DNA of 64,000 nucleotides from Mermis nigrescens (Eukaryota > Nematoda > Enoplea > Mermithida > Mermithidae). Every line of letters begins with the position of its first letter. Within the stretch, counting starts at the first letter, position 1. Below the pieces are notes generated by a model. The model searched no databases. It was not told the origin of the DNA and saw only the letters and a program-made list of their open reading frames with translations. The translations under genes were made by a program, and so were the position numbers. Below are positions 11,993 through 23,533 of the stretch, piece by piece. The stretch covers positions 393,877 through 457,876 of the forward strand of contig JAVLUZ010000396.1 of the NCBI GenBank assembly GCA_036768485.1. The letters are read 5' to 3'.

Positions 11993-13955
11993 GCCTTGCG
12001 TTGAATACACGTGTGTCCGCTGAATAGAATAAATCCAAAATGGCAGATACGGATATTTATGCAAGTACTTTGATTGAACAAAAAAAAATTGAGATGGGAG
12101 CCAGCTGGCTGTTCAGAATAAAATTTGCGCGAAACAATAGAACGGACAATATTTTTCGATCTATATGCTTGCCTTCGGAGACAGACACCATATGATGTAT
12201 TTCACTTCTGAACTGAATATTTCATTGATGTACATATCGTAAATAAATGAAAAAAGCGAAGATGCAAAATATTTTTGAAAGCGTATAATCAGGAGCTTTT
12301 TATAAATTTCGTATTTTACAGGCATTATGATAATTATTATTTAGTTTATTTCAACAAAAATTTCAAATGTGCAGCACCCAAATTCTAGGGGGTCAGGATG
12401 GGGTGAATCGCCAAAAATATAAATAAAAATAGAATTCTGGGGTCTACAGTATCTGCAGGGGTATTTCAACTTCGGGGGTCACAAGCCCCCCATGGTCATG
12501 CGTGGCTTGAAGGAAGGAGCATCAACAGTGTTTTAATATGAAATTTTTCAGGTTTCATCCCTCCAGAATCCCCATGCTGTGCATGTATGACAGATGATTA
12601 ATTATATTATTGTTCTTTTCAGCATTTATAAAAGAATCGAATAATGATTTATGATTACTTAATTCATTCATTCATTTTGAAATTGATTATAAATATCAAT
12701 TTTCGAATTCCTGCCTATTCGTATTCCATGTCAGTTCCCCTCTAATATTGCTGATTGTATCATTATATAAATATTAATATAAAATTATGTAACAAAAGCA
12801 TAATTATTTTTCCAATCACTTCAGACGCTTATTTAGTTAATTTTTTCAACAAAATAGATTTTCGTTCTTCCACGCCTCTGTCAATAGAACAGCCAGAATG
12901 GCTGTTTTTATCTTTATTAACGCTGCATGCAGGCACAAAGCACGTACTTAGGCGCACAAAGAACCTTCCACGCTGCATGCAGCACGCGTTAGGGCGTGGT
13001 CGTATTACTCGCTGATTGGTTAAAGAAGTTTTGCTTACAGAAAAGAAAACTTATCGGAACAAATATTTTCAATATGGAAACCCCCTTCTATTTTATCTGA
13101 TTCAAAATTCTATTGGCTATCAGAATCTGTTCCAAACTCCGCGAGTTATGCATTCTATAAGAAGTTATGATCGATTTAATCAACCCACTCATTTCAGCTG
13201 AGAGTTTGAAATTTTCAGTTGAAAAGTTACCGGAACAAAAGTTATTCTAGAAAAACAAAATATGCACCTTTGGATAGAAAAAAGGATGAACTTTCATATT
13301 CCGTTCCAACCTAAGCGGTGTATTCAAAATTCGCAGCGCTATATGCAAACAAACCAACGAATTTTTCGTTTTTTGCACGTTTCCCGCCCTTTCTCACCTA
13401 TTGTCCGATTGGCTTCGTATGACAAATAACGCAATAATTTCCTCCTATTTTTATTTTTCCAATCACTTTTATATAATATTTCGGCAGCCCCGAATTTCAA
13501 TTCTTTGCGCATAGCTTTAAGCATGACAAATTTTAATAAATCAGCTGTTTAGTCTCATATTTATTATCGCAAAATAAAAATTTCAGCATCAGTGAAAGAA
13601 TTTCTAATAAGACGGTCATTTTTCCTCTTTTTGACGTGTTATCTTACTCATACTCGTGCTAAATGAGCCATTTTGTTTATTTGCATTATTTTATTTTTTG
13701 CGTTTCTCAAGTGTATCACTGATGACAGCAAGTTAACAACGCTTTTGAGACATACTCTCGAACTCAGTTAGGTTCGACTCAAAAATAAAATTTGGAATAC
13801 TTTACCACAAAGTGTACAATGAAAAATATATGGCACTTTATGTACTGCTAAAACATAAAAATACGGGTCGAACAGAGAAAGGGTACAAAATGTTTCAATA
13901 ATAATTTTAATGGTTATGATGGACATCTAATTAGCACTTGATGTTTTCTGAAAGA
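11993..13955. other. Non-coding stretch with degraded MITE pieces
   Basis: A degraded family-A-like interior lies at about 12369-12513 (GCAGCACCCAAATTCTAGGGG and GAATTCTGGGG). A family-D-like end, CATGCTGTGCATGTATG, lies at about 12570-12587. Two copies of GCTGCATGCAG near 12922 and 12972 flank a short segment. Nothing here looks coding. Confidence 0.35.
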
Positions 13956-13959
13956 GCAA

Positions 13960-14401
13960 GTGTATGGCAATACAATCATACAATTGAATAATTCGCGGAT
14001 TGCACACAAATTTCAGTCAGAGCGGTGTCCTCTCTTTTTTTGCTGGCGTTTTCGGCGTCATGGTCGTCTTTTCCGACGTCTTCATCGTCGGCGGGAACGT
14101 CTTTCCCGCCTTCGGACATTTCCTGGCCTTCCGCATCGGAAATATCTGAGACAAAGAATCAACGCATGAGAATATTTTTAATAAAAACATTCTTGAATAT
14201 TCTTTTCGCCTAATGTTTTATGCACATCGGGTTTCGCATAAAATGATCTTTCAGAAAATTATAGTTTTGACTGACTTTCTGGTTATTCGCAGTCAAAAAT
14301 TTGTAACAAATTGGCCTTTTATAAAGAATTTTGTCACCGTCTTTAGTGATCCAAAATTTTCTGCGTTTAGCGCTTGAATAGGCCTCGAAAATGCCATTCA
14401 T
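13960..14401 (-). pseudogene. GC-rich acidic coding remnant, unrecognised
   Basis: On the minus strand about 14160-13965 reads as an acidic, hydrophilic peptide including SDISDAEGQEM, GGKDVPADDEDVGKDDHD and ASKKREDTALT. Its GC-rich codon use is unlike the surrounding DNA, which suggests real coding ancestry. Upstream a separate 63-residue frame (14401-14210) is basic, with YSSAKRRKFWITKDGDK. A CAG at the start of the acidic piece could be a splice acceptor, but I found no donor in a matching phase. It may belong to the retroelement remnant that runs on the same strand from 18.5 kb, or to a host gene. No function is assigned. Confidence 0.35.
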
Positions 14402-14732
14402 CTAGGAACGACATAAGTTAGACAATAAGCCGCGAAGCATTATGTTTTTAGAATTTCGAGTATTCTCGAACATATTTCTTTTCTTTGCATGCAGATGATA
14501 CGCGCAGCAAAATTTGGCAACTAGCACAATTAAATGTAAGCATAATACGAAATTAATAAATAGTATTGTAAGTAAGTTGCAGACATAAATGACATGAAAA
14601 ATTTTGAGAATTTCCGTAATTAATCGAAAAATATTTATTTTGGTGTGAATTCGGAAATAGAACTAGAGTATACACAAAATTTGTAAGACAATTAGCATTA
14701 AGCAGAGAAAAGTTCTCAAACGAATGACCTTC

Positions 14733-15014
14733 CTAGCGCATGTAGGACGGAGTAGGATCCGGTGTATCCAGCGAATCTTTGATCTTTTCCATGGTGGCTG
14801 GCATCGGGCTGGCCGGTGTTTTCGCTAGGCCAGATCCTTCCGGGCGGCGCTTTGTATCGCCTGTTGGGCACTGCCTGCATAAGCATGGCGAGGAACGGCG
14901 GTATGGATGGCGTTGACTGCGTCGACGACGGTCACGTGAAAGTCGGCTGGTTGTGGCTGGAACTGCAGTCGTCGTTATCGGAACTTGAAGATAAATTGTT
15001 GCAGGGGTCTGGGG
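14733..15014 (-). pseudogene. GC-rich coding-like remnant, unrecognised
   Basis: The minus strand stays open for about 94 codons, rich in T, P, R and S, and is GC-rich compared with its flanks. Alternative frames also give serine-rich, acidic text (for example SSSSDNDDCSSS), so the true frame is uncertain. Its left neighbour is the acidic remnant at 13.96-14.4 kb, and its right neighbour is a nested pair of family-A MITEs. All three GC-rich patches may be parts of one disrupted gene. Confidence 0.3.
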
Positions 15015-15468
15015 CATTTAGGTGGGCAGCACCGAAATTCTGGGGGGGGGTGAAAAAATTTTCAAAGGTCAAAAAATGGTCTTAAAAGTGGTCGTATGTA
15101 CACCTGGGCGTGGGGCTTGAGGGGGTATGCACCCCCCAGAAAGCAAAATACCCCCTCAGAAATCAAAATACCTCCCCAGAATTCAATATTTGAAATTTTT
15201 TCGTTTTTTCGCAATTTTTTGATGCCAATGGATAGTGCTTGATGAGAAAGCGTCGAAAAATGGTGTTTTTATCGCCATACCACCATCTTTAAGGCCATTT
15301 TTCGACCTTGCAAAAAATCTTGCACCCCCCCCAGAATTTCCCTTGTTGCCCACGTATGGTCGCATGTAACGAAGAAAACACCATTTTTGACGTTTCTCAT
15401 CGAGCACTATCTAATGGCATCAAAAAATCGCTAAAAGCAGAAAATATTCAAAGTTGAATTCTGGGGGT
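15015..15468 (+). mobile_element. Family-A MITE, right end lost, split by another family-A copy
   Basis: The left end TTTAGGTGGGCAGCACC and the CCGAAATTCTGGGGG block match family A. After the TCAAAGGTCAAAAAATGG block the sequence is interrupted at 15098 by an inverted complete family-A copy. It resumes at 15367 with the ACACCATTTTTGACG/TTTCTCATC block. It stops after GAATTCTGGGGG, so the right terminal repeat is missing. Confidence 0.7.
15099..15358 (-). mobile_element. Family-A MITE inserted inside a family-A MITE (260 bp)
   Basis: It is flanked by GTCGTATG (15091-15098) and GTCGCATG (15359-15366), an 8-bp duplication with one mismatch lying in the outer copy. The ends are TACACCTGGGCGTGGGG and CCCACGTATG. 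The inside is the family sequence in reverse orientation, with CCCCCAGAAA, CCCCAGAATTC, GATGAGAAAGCGTCG and GGCCATTTTTCGACC. Confidence 0.8.
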
Positions 15469-15899
15469 CAAACATCGCAGGTTCCGCTGCTCATTGAACG
15501 CATAACGTTCCCAATTAGCCGCTTTCAGGGCCTGCATAGTCGGTATTGGAGTCATCTTCAGCTCCGCTATCGGTGTCCGAATCCTAGCCTGTCGTTCGCT
15601 CTGAAAAGGAACTGGATGTCGGCGGTAGGGTCGTCTTTCTGCCAGTTTACGTCGCTTCAGGCGAGGCAGCGCTACGGGCGATTGGCTTTCAAGTTGAACA
15701 GGAAAACTCAACATATTTACATAGCCAGCTTTTGGAGCAGGCCTTCATCCTCTAACTTCGGAATTCATTTGATTTTCGCTCATTTCACCACAATTTTCGA
15801 TCAAAATATTATTATTTGTTGGCCTAGAATTTTCCAAAATGAACGTCTCTCCATTGGTTTCCTGAGGAAACAGTGTTTTGGAGCTGACTGGGTCGGGAT
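15469..15899 (-). pseudogene. Continuation of the second retroelement Gag remnant
   Basis: On the minus strand the frame is open from about 15899 to 15469 apart from one stop near 15752. It carries SENQMNSEVRG and the arginine- and proline-rich LPRLKRRKLAERRPYRRHP. It lies immediately downstream of the gag pieces at 16.15-18.54 kb on the same strand, across a family-A MITE. The basic composition suits a nucleic-acid-binding Gag C-terminus, but no zinc knuckle or protease motif was recognised. Confidence 0.4.
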
Positions 15900-16097
15900 C
15901 ATAGGTGGGCAGCACCGAAATTCTGGGGGGGGGGTGAAAAAATTTTCAAAGGTCAAAAAATGGTCTAAAAAGTTGTCGTATGGCGAGAAAAAACACCATT
16001 TTTTCGACGTTTCTCATTGAGCACTACCCAATGGCATCAAAAAATCGCTAAAAAAGCTGGGGGTGCATACCCCAACCCCGCCCCACGCCCACGTGTG
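15900..16097 (+). mobile_element. Family-A hAT-type MITE (198 bp)
   Basis: Exact 8-bp repeats GTCGGGAT at 15892-15899 and 16098-16105 flank ends CATAGGTGGGCAGC and CCCACGTGTG. The interior is a shortened family-A sequence. It sits in the retroelement coding remnant, so it arrived after that element. Confidence 0.85.
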
Positions 16098-16153
16098 GTC
16101 GGGATCCTGGGCTATGCGGACGTGAGTTAGGCCCCCGGACTCTGCATTCCAGG

Positions 16154-16495
16154 TTATCTTCCTCTGTTATTTACTCTATACGGACTCTGTCTTGCATTAT
16201 TCGAGCGATTATAATAGTTACGATTATTTATATTATTTAATGTGTTCCTGTGCTGTCCATCGCTTCTAAAATTATTTGAATTATGTAAACTACTGTTCAA
16301 GCAGCCATAATTATCGCTATAATAATTATTATTATTGAAATTATGGTAATTACCGCTGCGATTTAGTGGACACATAAATAGTGGATGAAAAAACCGCCGC
16401 AACGCCAACCAGTCCGATTTTGGCGTTGACGTGTCGCCACGGTCTGAAACGACACGTTTCGGCTGTGTGAGTGGTCCGTCAGTCAGATTTCGCAA
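16154..16495 (-). pseudogene. Asparagine/tyrosine/arginine-rich Gag C-terminal segment
   Basis: The 113-residue frame becomes low-complexity and rich in N, Y, S and R (for example NNNNYYSDNYG and NNINNRNYYNRSNNARQ). It ends just before a short frame that continues past the MITE at 15900-16097. Basic, N/R-rich tails like this are common in retrotransposon Gag proteins that lack zinc knuckles. It follows the capsid-like segment at 16691-16984 on the same strand. Confidence 0.4.
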
Positions 16496-16690
16496 CTACG
16501 CATGTTGCGCTCCAAAATTTTCTTAATTTCTTCAAGTTTTTTGCTCCATAGTTGTTTCTGAAGGTAAGATTGTTAAATTATAATCAGATTTCGGTTCGGG
16601 CTGAGTGGGATAATCTTATATCTGTTCTCTAAATACTTCTTTCGGCTCTCAGTGTATGTTGGCTCCGCCTAATAGCGTCGACTAAGGTTT

Positions 16691-16984
16691 TCACACTCCT
16701 GATATTTTAGCCCCTCGTAAATTTTCGTTGAAAGACCCCGAATAAAAATAGGTTTTATTATACTCTCCCGGCTCTGTTCTTGGAAAGTTGGGGTAAGCCG
16801 ATCTTGCAAGCTTTTTTTTTAATCTTTCAGAGAATTCCAGGACGGACTCAGTTTTCCGTTGCTTTGTATCGTACACCATGCCCTGATATATATCGCTATC
16901 ACGACCCTCCGAAAACTCAGTTTTAAGCGCATCTACTACGTCATCAAAGGTAGGTCCATGAAGTGTTTCTAAAATACTATTCAT
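16691..16984 (-). pseudogene. Gag capsid-like segment of the second retroelement
   Basis: The 98-residue frame reads as a helical capsid segment, with TFDDVVDALKTEFSEGRD, then VLEFSERLKKKLARS and YFYSGSFNENLRG near the end. The arrangement of a helix, a short variable loop and a SVLEFSERLKK-type helix followed by a short F..GL.E-like element is typical of insect gypsy/errantivirus-like and related Gag proteins. It shares no obvious sequence with the gag at 0.26-2.6 kb, so a different family is likely. Upstream on the same strand the frame is shifted and then cut by element H1. Confidence 0.55.
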
Positions 16985-17166
16985 AATTGCTAAAGCGGTT
17001 CCGGTGCAGTTAGATTCTCAAAAAAGCAATTTTATATGCATTATCTGCATTTAAAACGCCTTGAAGGACCATATATTTTTGGAATTTTTTTAATCCATTC
17101 ATGAATAGATTCACCAAAAGCTCCAGAAAATGGTTTAGAGGGCCTTTGAGTCATTACAGCTCCCAG

Positions 17167-18139
17167 GGGCTGGTTTCTGGAATGAGGGGGCCAAGATAGC
17201 CCTGGGGCTAGTCTGAAGATATACGTAGGGTTAACTTTATTCTAGCCCCAGCTTCTGAATGAAGGGGCTAGGCTAGCTCGGGGCTAAGCGTCAAAAATTA
17301 GCCCTTTTTATTTAGTCCCTGAGCTAAATATCTGTTGATTTTTAGCCCGTGTTTTTTAATGAGATGGCTAACTTCCGAGCCTAAACATTAAGAGTTAGTC
17401 CCCTAAAATCAGACCCTGGTGTTAACTAGGATTATCTTACTTATTGTGCGGTATTTCTCTAATATTAGAGGTCTTACAAGGTGGTTCTCGGCTTAGTTTA
17501 TCAATGCGTTTTACGAAAATTTCGAAGTTTATGATGAATTTTTAGATACAAATTTAAAATTCAACAAAATACATTACTGAGATTTGTGACATTTTAGCGT
17601 ACTAAGGAAATTTTTCTCACTGTTATGGGTACTTAATTGAACAAACTGACGGACTCCGTCACACTGAATTCCTATTGGACTGGGAGTTAATTTTTGCTAT
17701 TGCCAAATGTTTCAAAAACAAAAGGAAGGAATAATTTCGAGAATTATTACAAATACGAGGTATAATGTTTAAAAATATGATAGATAGCTAAGTTCTGTGT
17801 TAAGCTGCTGACTCTCCGTAGACCGAAAACGTAATTTCAATGTCGGTCAAAGTTACAGAGAAAAACGGTGATGCGTCTTGCAGTTCAGTGAGAAAGAGCG
17901 AAATCTATGCGTTAACCTCGTTTCTTACACTCATCGATCGGTAACTATGGTTTTTAATCCAATAAAAGTTAGCTCTGGGGCTAATTTTCTTTAGCCAAGG
18001 GGCTTGCTAGCTCCAGGACTAACTTCCATTCGGAAACGGGGCTAGGTTAGCCCCAGGGTCAACTTAGCCCCGGGGCTAGTTGGCTACTGGGCTAAAGTTA
18101 GCCCCTTAATATTTAGCCCCTTTATTCAGATACCGGCCC
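17167..18139. mobile_element. H1: PIF/Harbinger-like non-autonomous element (973 bp)
   Basis: Terminal inverted repeats are GGGCTGGTTTCTGGAATGA on the left and GGGCCGGTATCTGAATAAA reading inward from the right. CAG trinucleotides at 17164-17166 and 18140-18142 flank it. PIF/Harbinger elements duplicate 3 bp, usually TWA or CWG, and CAG fits. Inside each end are many copies of TTAGCCCC/GGGGCTAA in both orientations. Taking out the element with one CAG lets the minus-strand gag-like frame of the host retroelement read through the site, which independently supports the boundaries. I see only a very doubtful trace of transposase in the middle. Confidence 0.75.
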
Positions 18140-18306
18140 CAGAAGTTGCAAGGGGTCTCCTACCGAACCTGACACATTTGGATCAGCACACTGCTAAATT
18201 CTTTTCTCCAAACGTATCACTTTCTGGACTAGTGGAATACCAAATTCGTCAAGAGCATTTTTAAAAGCTTGTTCCATTAATTTAGGATCACGTGTCATTT
18301 TTCTAG

Positions 18307-18537
18307 TCACCGCTTTTTGTGACTTTTTTTTGTCAAAAATTCTTTAAAGTAAGGTGCAAGGCTTTCAGAAAATTTATTTTCTTGCCCCTGTGTTAATTCA
18401 CTTCCGTGCCCTGATTCGATTCGTCCTGACGTACTCGGAGTAAGAGATTTAATATCCTGAATGAAATAGACTGCGCACTTTGCTGCGGGGATACTCTGAT
18501 ACCTAAGATACTCAAATGAAGTATGCAAAGTATCCAA
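18307..18537 (-). pseudogene. N-terminal Gag-like segment of the second retroelement
   Basis: A 76-residue frame with CAVYFIQDIKSLTPSTSGRIES and a basic end. It lies on the same strand as, and just upstream of, the gag-like text interrupted by H1. Other frames between 18.2 and 18.6 kb continue similar polar text, which implies frameshifts. The assignment comes from context only. Confidence 0.35.
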
Positions 18538-18559
18538 AAATGTTTGACGAGCCTGTAGC

Positions 18560-20150
18560 GGTATTTTCTAATGCTTTTGAGGCTTCTTGATCAGAAAATT
18601 CGTTAGAAGAGTCTAAAGCGCTTTTTTGAATAGCTTTTTCGCTTTCGGAATCAGAATTGAATTCGTTCCGACTTTTTACGGTTTTTCCGCTTTTTGAGTC
18701 CTACAAAATCTATCCTATTAATAACCCTAGTAAAACAAGCAATACACGCACTGCATACGGGTTAAAATTAGAATTTGTTGTAGCTTTGACACTTTTTCGG
18801 CTTTTTTAGTTTTTTTTAAACCGTTACCCTATCGGAAGACATGTAATATTTGATGGAAATGCTATATGGGGGTGTTGAATTTGCCGGCCGGACAATTACA
18901 ACAGAAAGGAAAAACTAGGTACCTCGACTGACTCGAAATCACGATGAAAAAAGTCAGTAAAATTATAATAATTCTTGGGATGTTACCAAATATTCAATAA
19001 ATCGGCTTTCTCCAGACTAAAATATTTAATAAGTCGGCTTTTTCCAGACTATGAATTAATCTACTTAACGGTTACTCCGTTTATTTAATTACTTTCCGGT
19101 TACTCGGAGCTGGATTTTCCAAGCAATCTTTACGGATACTCCGGCGTTATAATATTTTAAATTCAGTAAAATTTTACGTTTGGAAAAGTCTTTTTACTGT
19201 CATGACTTCAATACGAGTAAACGGTGTTGAAAAAATGAAAGAAAAGCGAATTTAATCTGAAGCTAAAACGAATTTTTTAAAATTCGAAATTTGGGCCGAA
19301 AGTTCGATTCAGGCCGAAGATTCGATCTTTTATTTCTGCGCCACGTTATGTCACGGCTGCGCTTAGACCCTTCTTAATTCCACTCCTTAAAAGATTATTA
19401 TTAATATTTCCTTAGCGCACTTCGATTATCTTAGCGCGCTTTTCTTACTTCACACTTTACACCTCTTATTCTTTGTGCTTATGTGTGTGCGTAACAGGTT
19501 TAAATTGAGAAGCTAGAAATTTGGAGTTGTATCATTTAAAAAATATACAAAAACTACTCACGTTTTCAAAATTGACGAGTACGACGAATCGAAAGAAAAT
19601 AAACGGATGAATCTTGCGATACTCCTAAATAGGAATTGGCAGATTCGCAGAGCCAAAATCAACTGGGCTAAGGGAAAAAAATCTGACGATAATGGATGTC
19701 AAAAGTAGAAGATTGAGTTGAAAATCGCTAAAGACGCTGAGCGTTCGAAAACAACGGTTATAACTGGGCCATATTGCCGATTTAATCAGAATTTTATAGT
19801 TTTCCGCAGTCACGCAGTCTGGCGAGTAAAAGGGATTAAGCTAAAGCTTAACCCTATTCGGTCGGAGGGAAGTCACTTTGCTTACTTTACTTTTTGACAT
19901 ATTTTGTGTGGAGTTCGCTTGTCTTTTATATGCATTGCTACGATATAAACATTGCCCTTTTGACCTCTTTTAAGCTCCCGCTTCCGCCATACTTTCTATG
20001 TCTCTTTTAGTCTTGCCGCTTTTTGTATCTATTTCATTGGCGAGAATATTGCTATGTTTGATGGATTTTACCGCATAGTTACGTGCTAAACGTTTCATGT
20101 CTCTTAGCACAGCTCATTTGCTAATTTATATATTATTTTGTTGAATTTGT
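18560..20150. other. Non-coding stretch upstream of the second gag remnant
   Basis: No coding sequence recognised. A short direct duplication around ATAAATCGGCTTTCTCCAG / ATAAGTCGGCTTTTTCCAG occurs near 18990-19050. This region would be the leader and LTR of the minus-strand retroelement if that were complete, but leader repeat L is not found here. Confidence 0.3.
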
Positions 20151-20151
20151 G

Positions 20152-20159
20152 TATAAAAG
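20152..20159 (+). promoter_or_regulatory. TATA-box-like TATAAAAG
   Basis: A consensus TATAAAAG lies about 45 bp upstream of a tandem 31-bp duplication. No coding sequence follows. It might be an old LTR promoter; evidence is the motif alone. Confidence 0.2.
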
Positions 20160-20195
20160 AGCGGATTAAGACTGGGTTCAGTTTTTGGTTACCAG

Positions 20196-20257
20196 CCGCT
20201 CTGTCTGGCTTTCAAATAGCTAAGATCCGCTCTGTCTGGCTTTCAAATAGCTAAGAT
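20196..20257 (+). repeat. Perfect 31-bp tandem duplication
   Basis: A 31-bp unit starting CCGCTCTGTCTGG and ending AGCTAAGAT is present twice in immediate succession with no mismatch seen. Confidence 0.8.
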
Positions 20258-21199
20258 CAACTTTAAAGTTGGTCTGGGAACTTTTTCTTAATCCCTATTT
20301 TGAAGCCTTGTCGTCTATGATTCGCATAACGTTACCTTATATTCGCTTAATCATCTCAGCTAAACTACGATACATAAAATACGAGTAAGCATGAACAATT
20401 CTTACCTATTTATAATAAAGCAGAAACTTATCACAGTAAATTATGCGCTAATTTTACATTAACGTAGTTTAGATAATTTGCGAAATTAACACGTAACTAT
20501 AACAATGAGTTTTTTCAATATACAATAAATGATCAATGTACAGCGTTACTTGGCAGGATCCAAAATAAATTACTTTTGTAATTTCATAGAAATATCCAAT
20601 AAAAGCAGCAGTTTTCGTCGTTTTTTAACATTGCACCATTGAGATCATGAAATCCGAACCTTTTGGAGAACTTTTATTCTATTTCAATATGTTATTGAAA
20701 GTGCTGCTATTTGATCGTGCTTTAGGCAAAATTATGGAAAATACTCAATTTTGCATGACCGGGTGTGAACCATGGATGCTCAAGGTCACGGTCGGCAGGT
20801 AAGAGGGATAGTGGGAATGGGGGGGGGGGGGTAAAATCTCAGAAATCCAAACCAGTATATTTAGTGTTCACGATGTTTCGCTATTCAAGCGACCAAAATG
20901 GTAAAAAACCATAGCATATAAAACGCTCGCACAACTTCTCTTAGACGATCTGACGATGTAGCACATTTGTTGTTTTAACAAACCTCGAACTCGTGGGTTC
21001 GAGTCAAAACTTAGTAATTGCTTATCTACATTATAATGAACTGTGGTCTACTCAACCTCATCTCATTAATCAGCACAGCCAACTCCTCCGATTATGATAC
21101 GACTTGTGCGGATTATTCTAGAAAGAAACTTAATGTCGGCAGTTACAAATCGCATTTGGTCGTGATTCTCTGCACTAAAACTGACTTATTTCTGGAGGT

Positions 21200-22330
21200 G
21201 TAAAGTACCAGTTCGATGGTGAAAAAACGTTTTTGCAATTATTCTGCCTGCTCAGTTCTCCATTATGAATTGGTATGTCCAGACTAATGTGAAAAATGAA
21301 GAGCGTCTCAAAGGTTAGAAACCACAGTTTGATGAGTTCCTTTACACTCAATGTCGAGTTAGTCCCTTAGTTTAAAGTTGTAATTTTCATTAAAAAACAC
21401 CTTTCTGCGTCAGTTTTGCACTTTATATTGTTCCATTATGAGTTGGTTCATAATCCTACTCTAAGAATGCTTTACGCTTTAGAGTCATACATTATACCAG
21501 ATTGAGGTGTAAAGCAGTTTAGATTAAAGGATTATTTTGCTCGCAGAGTGTTGTGGAGAGTCAATCTTTCATAAAATGATATTCGGAACATCAGGATCAC
21601 GGATGACATTATAGACATTCTTTAGACTCAGCGATTGTGTAAAGCTTATATTGGAAATTTGCTCTTGCTAAAGAGCATTGCCGAAGGTCAAGTTTTTTTT
21701 AATTGTGTTTTAGAGCGTAAGGATTTCTCTGTACTAACAGGATTACGAACTTTACTACAATTTTATCTTCTTTCGCAAGTTGTGTACATTTTATACTTTA
21801 GTTTGTTTCTGACCCAGGAGGTTGTAGGTTGAAGTTGCTATGTTTTTTATAAACAATTCTACCGAAAATCAGGATTGCGAATCTAAACGTTATATTTTGT
21901 GACACAATGGCTATGTGAAGTTTAAAATGGAGATTACTTTCATTTTCAAAACGAAGGATAAGATAACTTTTTTGAAACTGTTCACATCATCATGTTTACC
22001 ACTTAGGGAAGGAGTCTTTCGTTTGCAATGTGGATGTTGATGCGAATGAACAATCCTGTTTCCTGTGGTGTTCTTTTGAGTGTCATATATCATTTCGGGA
22101 AGTTACCTACGAGTTTATTGATCGATTCACTTAAATCATTGTAATTAAAAGCAGGTACTTGCAAATAAATGCTCCAATGGAACTAAAGAGGCAAATATAT
22201 TTGTAATATCGGATTATTAAAGAAATAAAAGCAGGGGACTTGGAAAATCTCCTATGCGCACAAAAAATCATAAGCAATCGCTTAAAGTCAAACTTTCTCT
22301 AAGCAAATAAAAAATCGATTATATTATGTG
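21200..22330 (+). repeat. Dispersed repeat R (degenerate tandem body plus tail)
   Basis: The body contains loose, roughly 120-300 bp spaced blocks with TGTAAAG, ATCAGGATTGCGAATCT and GTAAAGTTTA-like text. The tail (about 22100-22330) has TCGGATTATTA, AGGGGACTTGGAAAATCTCCTATGCGC and CACAAAAAATCAT. The same order of a body followed by such a tail is seen at 43.6-44.49 kb, and the tail alone at 40.89-41.05 kb. No coding capacity was recognised. Confidence 0.45.
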
Positions 22331-22660
22331 TCCTATTAAGAAGGTGTCCTCTCAAAATATTTCTCGCGGTTAGATGGAAGCAAAATTGATTTAATTGGAT
22401 ATTACTATCGCATTTTCATGACAATATATAATCAATAATCAATTAGAAGGCTCAATACATGGTTGAATTGTGACATTTGGATCATGCTTTTTTTATGGCT
22501 CTACAGTCACACGTGTTATGCTAGCACGAATGTTGATACATTTTCTGCATTGGCATTCTCCATGTATGAGCTATTGAAATCCCCGGTCTATCATTACGCA
22601 CTGCATTTATTTGCATGGTTATCCCGCTTGTTATTCTTGCACTGCGTCCCAAATTTTTTC

Positions 22661-22870
22661 AGGTGCTACCCCCTAGAAATCAAAATATCCCCCAGAATTC
22701 AATTTTTGAAAATGTTATTCGTTTTTTTCGCAATTTTTGGTGCCAATAGATAGTGCTTAATAGGAAACGTCGAAAAATGGTGTTTTTTCGCCATACCACT
22801 ATTTTTAAGGCCATTTTTTGACCTTTGAAAAATATTGCAGCCTCCAGAATTTTCTCGCTGCCGACGTATG
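22661..22870 (-). mobile_element. Family-A MITE, left end truncated
   Basis: The interior follows family A in reverse orientation (CCCCCAGAATTCAA, TTCGCAATTTTTGGTGCC, GGAAACGTCGAAAAATGG, GGCCATTTTTTGACC) and the right end is GCCGACGTATG. The opposite terminal repeat is missing. Confidence 0.65.
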
Positions 22871-23418
22871 GCCACAATTATCTTCTGTAGGCCATGGACT
22901 ATACTTCGATTCTTGGTCGCTTAGAGAAAGTGTGATTTTTAGCAGATTCTTATGATTTTCCGCGCGCTTAGGTGACTTTTTCTAATTCCCCTCCTTTTAT
23001 GTCTTTAAAAATCCGCTATTCCAAGTATATTTAATCTTTTTGTTCCATCGGATCATTTTTCATTGAATTTTTAATAAGAAGTGGTGTACTAATGGTATGC
23101 CATCATCGTATAGGAATTAAATTGTCTGCAATTAGGTCAAATAGCAAGTTAGAGACGCGAAGAAGATACGCCAACTGCGCCCTAATTGACTGCAGGCGTC
23201 ATTCGAATTTCTCTTCAAATCATTTATATGCAACACTCGTAGATATGAAGTGCTGCTACATTTTTTTAAAGATTAGGCTCAGGTTTTAGGAGTGTCGCAC
23301 TTAGATCAGCCTAAAACTCTTATTAGCTAAATAATATAATTGTTAATCAATGTATAACAAATTAATCTGCGATGTACTTGCATCTGTCGGTTAATCGAAA
23401 TATTTCATTAGGTTACAT

Positions 23419-23533
23419 GTCTTTAAAGCTTGAAGAAATGGTCAATTTAACACTTTTTTCCGTATAGTCAGAATCGCTAAATCTGTCAAAAAATATTTAA
23501 TTATTACTGGCTGTTATGGTAGGTTAAAGTATA
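23419..23533 (+). repeat. 115-bp direct repeat, copy 1
   Basis: A block from GTCTTTAAAGCTTGAAGAAA to GTATAA recurs nearly unchanged at 24162-24276. Its GTCAGAATCGCTAAATCTGTC core resembles the GTCAGAATTACGAATCTGTC core of the tandem units at 43.6-44.15 kb, so it may be a single unit of repeat R. Confidence 0.6.

Noticed and set aside
20940..21010. tRNA gene or tRNA-derived SINE from the GGGTTCGAGTC motif
   Set aside because: A B-box-like motif occurs here and a similar one near 13770, but no cloverleaf or A-box at the right distance could be drawn.
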